Part shown: in pieces, positions 5,655 to 7,251 of the stretch
How positions within the stretch are numbered: position 1 is the stretch's first letter
How the letters are laid out: each line of letters opens with the position of its first letter
NCBI GenBank assembly: GCA_035294325.1
Contig: DATGLE010000099.1
Span: 1 to 7,251, forward strand
Origin: DATGLE01 sp035294325
GTDB lineage: Bacteria; Chloroflexota; Ktedonobacteria; Ktedonobacterales; Ktedonobacteraceae
Direction of reading: 5' to 3'
Length of the DNA: 7,251 bases
The notes under the pieces: generated by a model
The model's input: only the letters and a program-made list of their open reading frames with translations
Databases searched by the model: none
Told to the model about the DNA's origin: nothing
Position numbers and translations under genes: made by a program

Positions 5655-6569
5655 GTGGGCAAGCTCGTAACTATGGCCGAGGCCATCGCCCGCTACGTGC
5701 CGGACGGCGCCTCCGTCGCAATGAGCCTGGCGCTTGAGCCGCTCATCCCCTTCGCGGCGGGCCATGAGATCATCCGTCAGCAGCGCCGTGGCCTCACCCT
5801 CATCGGTCCTATTTCAGATATGCTCTTCGATCAGCTTATCGGCGCCGGCTGCGTGGAGCGCATTCGGGCGGCCTGGGTGGGCAACGTCAGCGAAGGACTG
5901 GGCCACTGCTATCGCCGCGCCGCCGAAAAGGGCATTCCACAGCCCGTCACAACTGAGGAGTACAGCAACCATACCATCGCCCTCGCGCTGCTGGCGGCCA
6001 GCCTCGGCTCGCCTTACATTCCCACACGCTCGCTGCTGGGCAGCGATATTCCGCGCCAGAATCCTTCTTTGCGCGAGGAGCGCCCGTCGCCAGATGCAGC
6101 CCCGCTGCTCATCGTCCCGGCACTGCATCCCGATGTTGCCATCATCCAGGTGCAGCGCAGCGACGAGGACGGCAACGCGCACATGTGGGGCAACTTTGGC
6201 ATTACCGAGGAGGCGATGCTCGCGGCGCGCGATGTGATCCTGGTCGCGGAAGAGATTGTGCCGCGCGAGGTCATCGTCAGCGATCCAAACCGCGTGCTGG
6301 GACCGTCGTTCAAGGTGCGAGCCGTCGTCCATGAGCCGTGGGGAGCGCATCCCTCGGCGGTGCAGGGCTACTATAACCGCGATCACCAGGCGTATCACGA
6401 ATATCACCAGCGCACGCGCACAGTTGAGGGTTTCCAGGACTGGCTCTACGAATGGGTGCTACAGGTGCCGACGCGCGCCGAGTACATCAAAAAGCTAGGG
6501 GAAGAGCGTGTGCGCGGCCTGGGCGTGAAAGAGCATCGCTACGCCGCTCCCGTCGATTACGGATATTAA
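5655..6569 (+). CDS. Family I CoA-transferase alpha subunit (GctA/IpdA-like)
   Basis: This encodes about 304 residues of a family I CoA-transferase alpha subunit, which with the beta subunit moves CoA between an acyl-CoA and a free carboxylate. From memory it aligns along its length with glutaconate CoA-transferase subunit A. Shared features are the start pattern GKLVTMAEAIARYVPDG, EEYSN at 101-105, HPDVAIIQVQRSDEDGNA near 158-175, AEEIVPREVI, and PWGAHPSAVQGYY near 228-240. The Gly-Gly loop usual after the first strand is replaced by AMSLALEP, marking a distinct subgroup. GTG 5655 is preferred: AGGTGG lies 11 bases ahead and the protein then begins where relatives do. GTG 5640, five codons longer and with only a weak GAG site, is the alternative. 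The beta gene starts 23 bases after the stop, so the two form an operon. Confidence 0.88.
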   Translation: MGKLVTMAEAIARYVPDGASVAMSLALEPLIPFAAGHEIIRQQRRGLTLIGPISDMLFDQLIGAGCVERIRAAWVGNVSEGLGHCYRRAAEKGIPQPVTTEEYSNHTIALALLAASLGSPYIPTRSLLGSDIPRQNPSLREERPSPDAAPLLIVPALHPDVAIIQVQRSDEDGNAHMWGNFGITEEAMLAARDVILVAEEIVPREVIVSDPNRVLGPSFKVRAVVHEPWGAHPSAVQGYYNRDHQAYHEYHQRTRTVEGFQDWLYEWVLQVPTRAEYIKKLGEERVRGLGVKEHRYAAPVDYGY

Positions 6570-6579
6570 TATTTCGGTC

Positions 6580-6585
6580 AGGAGG
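6580..6585 (+). promoter_or_regulatory. Ribosome binding site of the beta subunit gene
   Basis: AGGAGG ends seven bases before ATG 6593, in the 23-base gap after the alpha subunit stop. It is much stronger than the site of the alpha gene. Confidence 0.8.
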
Positions 6586-6592
6586 AAACGGC

Positions 6593-7251
6593 ATGAATTA
6601 CACTCCGAGGGAATTGATGGTGGTCTGCGCGGCTCGCCAGATACGCGACGGCGAGAACGTCTTTGTTGGCATGCGCCTGCCGCTGCTGGCCTTCGCGCTG
6701 GCGAAGCATACCCACGCGCCAAACTGTGTTGGATTATTTGAAGTTGGCATCGTCCGCGACAGGCCGGCGCCGGAACTGCTCTACACAATGGGCGACGCCG
6801 CCAATATTGCTGGTTCGCTCTGGGCGACGCGTACCGCGACGCTGATGGGACTGATGGCGCAGGGCGAGGTGCAGTTGGGTTTCATCGGAGGCGCTGAGAT
6901 TGACCGCTACGGCAACCTGAATACATCGATCATTGGCGACTGGCAACACCCCACGGTACGCCTGCCGGGCAGCGGCGGGGGGGCGGATATCGCTTCCTAT
7001 TCGCAGCGCCTCGCCATCATCATGCCGCATGACCGGCGCCGGCTGCGCGAGAAGGTCGATTTTGTCACCAGCCCCGGCTACGGCTATCCCGACGAGCACG
7101 GTCCCGCCGGAGTTGCCTGGCGGCGGCGCGTCGGCTTGCCGCGCGGCGGCCCCGTTGCGCTCATCACCACGCTCGCCGTCTTCACCTTCGATCCCGAGAG
7201 CGGCGAAGCTCTGCTCCAGTCGTATCATCCCGGCTCCAGTATCGAGCAGGT
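6593..7251 (+). CDS. Family I CoA-transferase beta subunit (GctB-like), 3' end cut
   Basis: The frame is open from ATG 6593 through the right edge, 219 full codons; relatives run to about 250-270 residues, so only the C-terminus is missing. The N-terminus NYTPRELMVVCAARQIRDG and the block GFIGGAEIDRYGNLNTSIIG (97-115) are family hallmarks. GLFEVG (48-53) places E50 at the position of the catalytic glutamate that forms the glutamyl-CoA thioester in glutaconate CoA-transferase. LPGSGGGADIASY (124-136) matches the Gly-rich loop next to the active site, and KVDFVTSPGYG (154-164) follows as in GctB. From memory, the hydrolase IpdB lacks this glutamate, so true transferase activity is more likely here. 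It pairs with the alpha subunit just upstream. Confidence 0.9.
   Translation, partial: MNYTPRELMVVCAARQIRDGENVFVGMRLPLLAFALAKHTHAPNCVGLFEVGIVRDRPAPELLYTMGDAANIAGSLWATRTATLMGLMAQGEVQLGFIGGAEIDRYGNLNTSIIGDWQHPTVRLPGSGGGADIASYSQRLAIIMPHDRRRLREKVDFVTSPGYGYPDEHGPAGVAWRRRVGLPRGGPVALITTLAVFTFDPESGEALLQSYHPGSSIEQ

Noticed and set aside
5814..6407. A 197-codon minus-strand frame opposite the CoA-transferase alpha gene
   Set aside because: It is antisense to a clear family member, a common artefact in GC-rich coding DNA.
6593..7251. Calling the CoA-transferase pair IpdAB ring hydrolase
   Set aside because: The beta subunit has E50 at the transferase catalytic position, which favours true CoA transfer; the resemblance is only at family level.

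Overview
The window looks like chromosomal DNA of a GC-rich, free-living bacterium. An FHA-PrsW protease fusion, a TPR protein, a helical hypothetical protein and GctA/GctB-like CoA-transferase genes together suggest Chloroflexota, possibly a Ktedonobacteria-type lineage. That assignment is inference from gene style only; no phylogenetic marker is present. I see no tRNA, rRNA, CRISPR array, transposase or phage gene.

Left part (1-3016): three genes lie on the minus strand. In transcription order they are a small TPR protein (2965-2282), a 114-residue small protein that may have a dimeric alpha/beta-barrel fold (2194-1850), and a large membrane protein that runs off the left edge (1784-1). The last joins an N-terminal FHA phosphopeptide-binding domain to a PrsW-type intramembrane metalloprotease. 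A good sigma70-type promoter (TTGTCA, 17 bp, TATAGT) lies between the first and second genes. It shows that the second gene starts at an internal ATG (2194).

Middle (3017-4040): a 367-base gene-free stretch carries a long imperfect foldback of about 100 bases (3159-3258). A plus-strand gene for a 193-residue unrecognised protein (3384-3965) follows. It converges on a thiolase gene, and a 30-bp hairpin between them is an evident bidirectional terminator.

Right part (4036-7251): a 389-residue thiolase (minus strand) diverges from two overlapping-in-function plus-strand genes that encode the alpha and beta subunits of a family I CoA-transferase; the beta gene is cut by the right edge. The 449-base divergent region holds nested inverted repeats, a perfect 23-bp palindrome with a 5-base loop, and an extended -10 promoter for the CoA-transferase genes. 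Together the thiolase and CoA-transferase point to catabolism or interconversion of acyl-CoA or 3-ketoacyl-CoA compounds. The thiolase resembles the FadA5 (steroid thiolase) type and the transferase resembles the GctAB/IpdAB group, so a steroid, fatty-acid or dicarboxylate pathway is possible, but the substrate cannot be read from the sequence.

The proteins are mostly recognisable families. The least explained parts are the three structured non-coding elements and the 193-residue protein.
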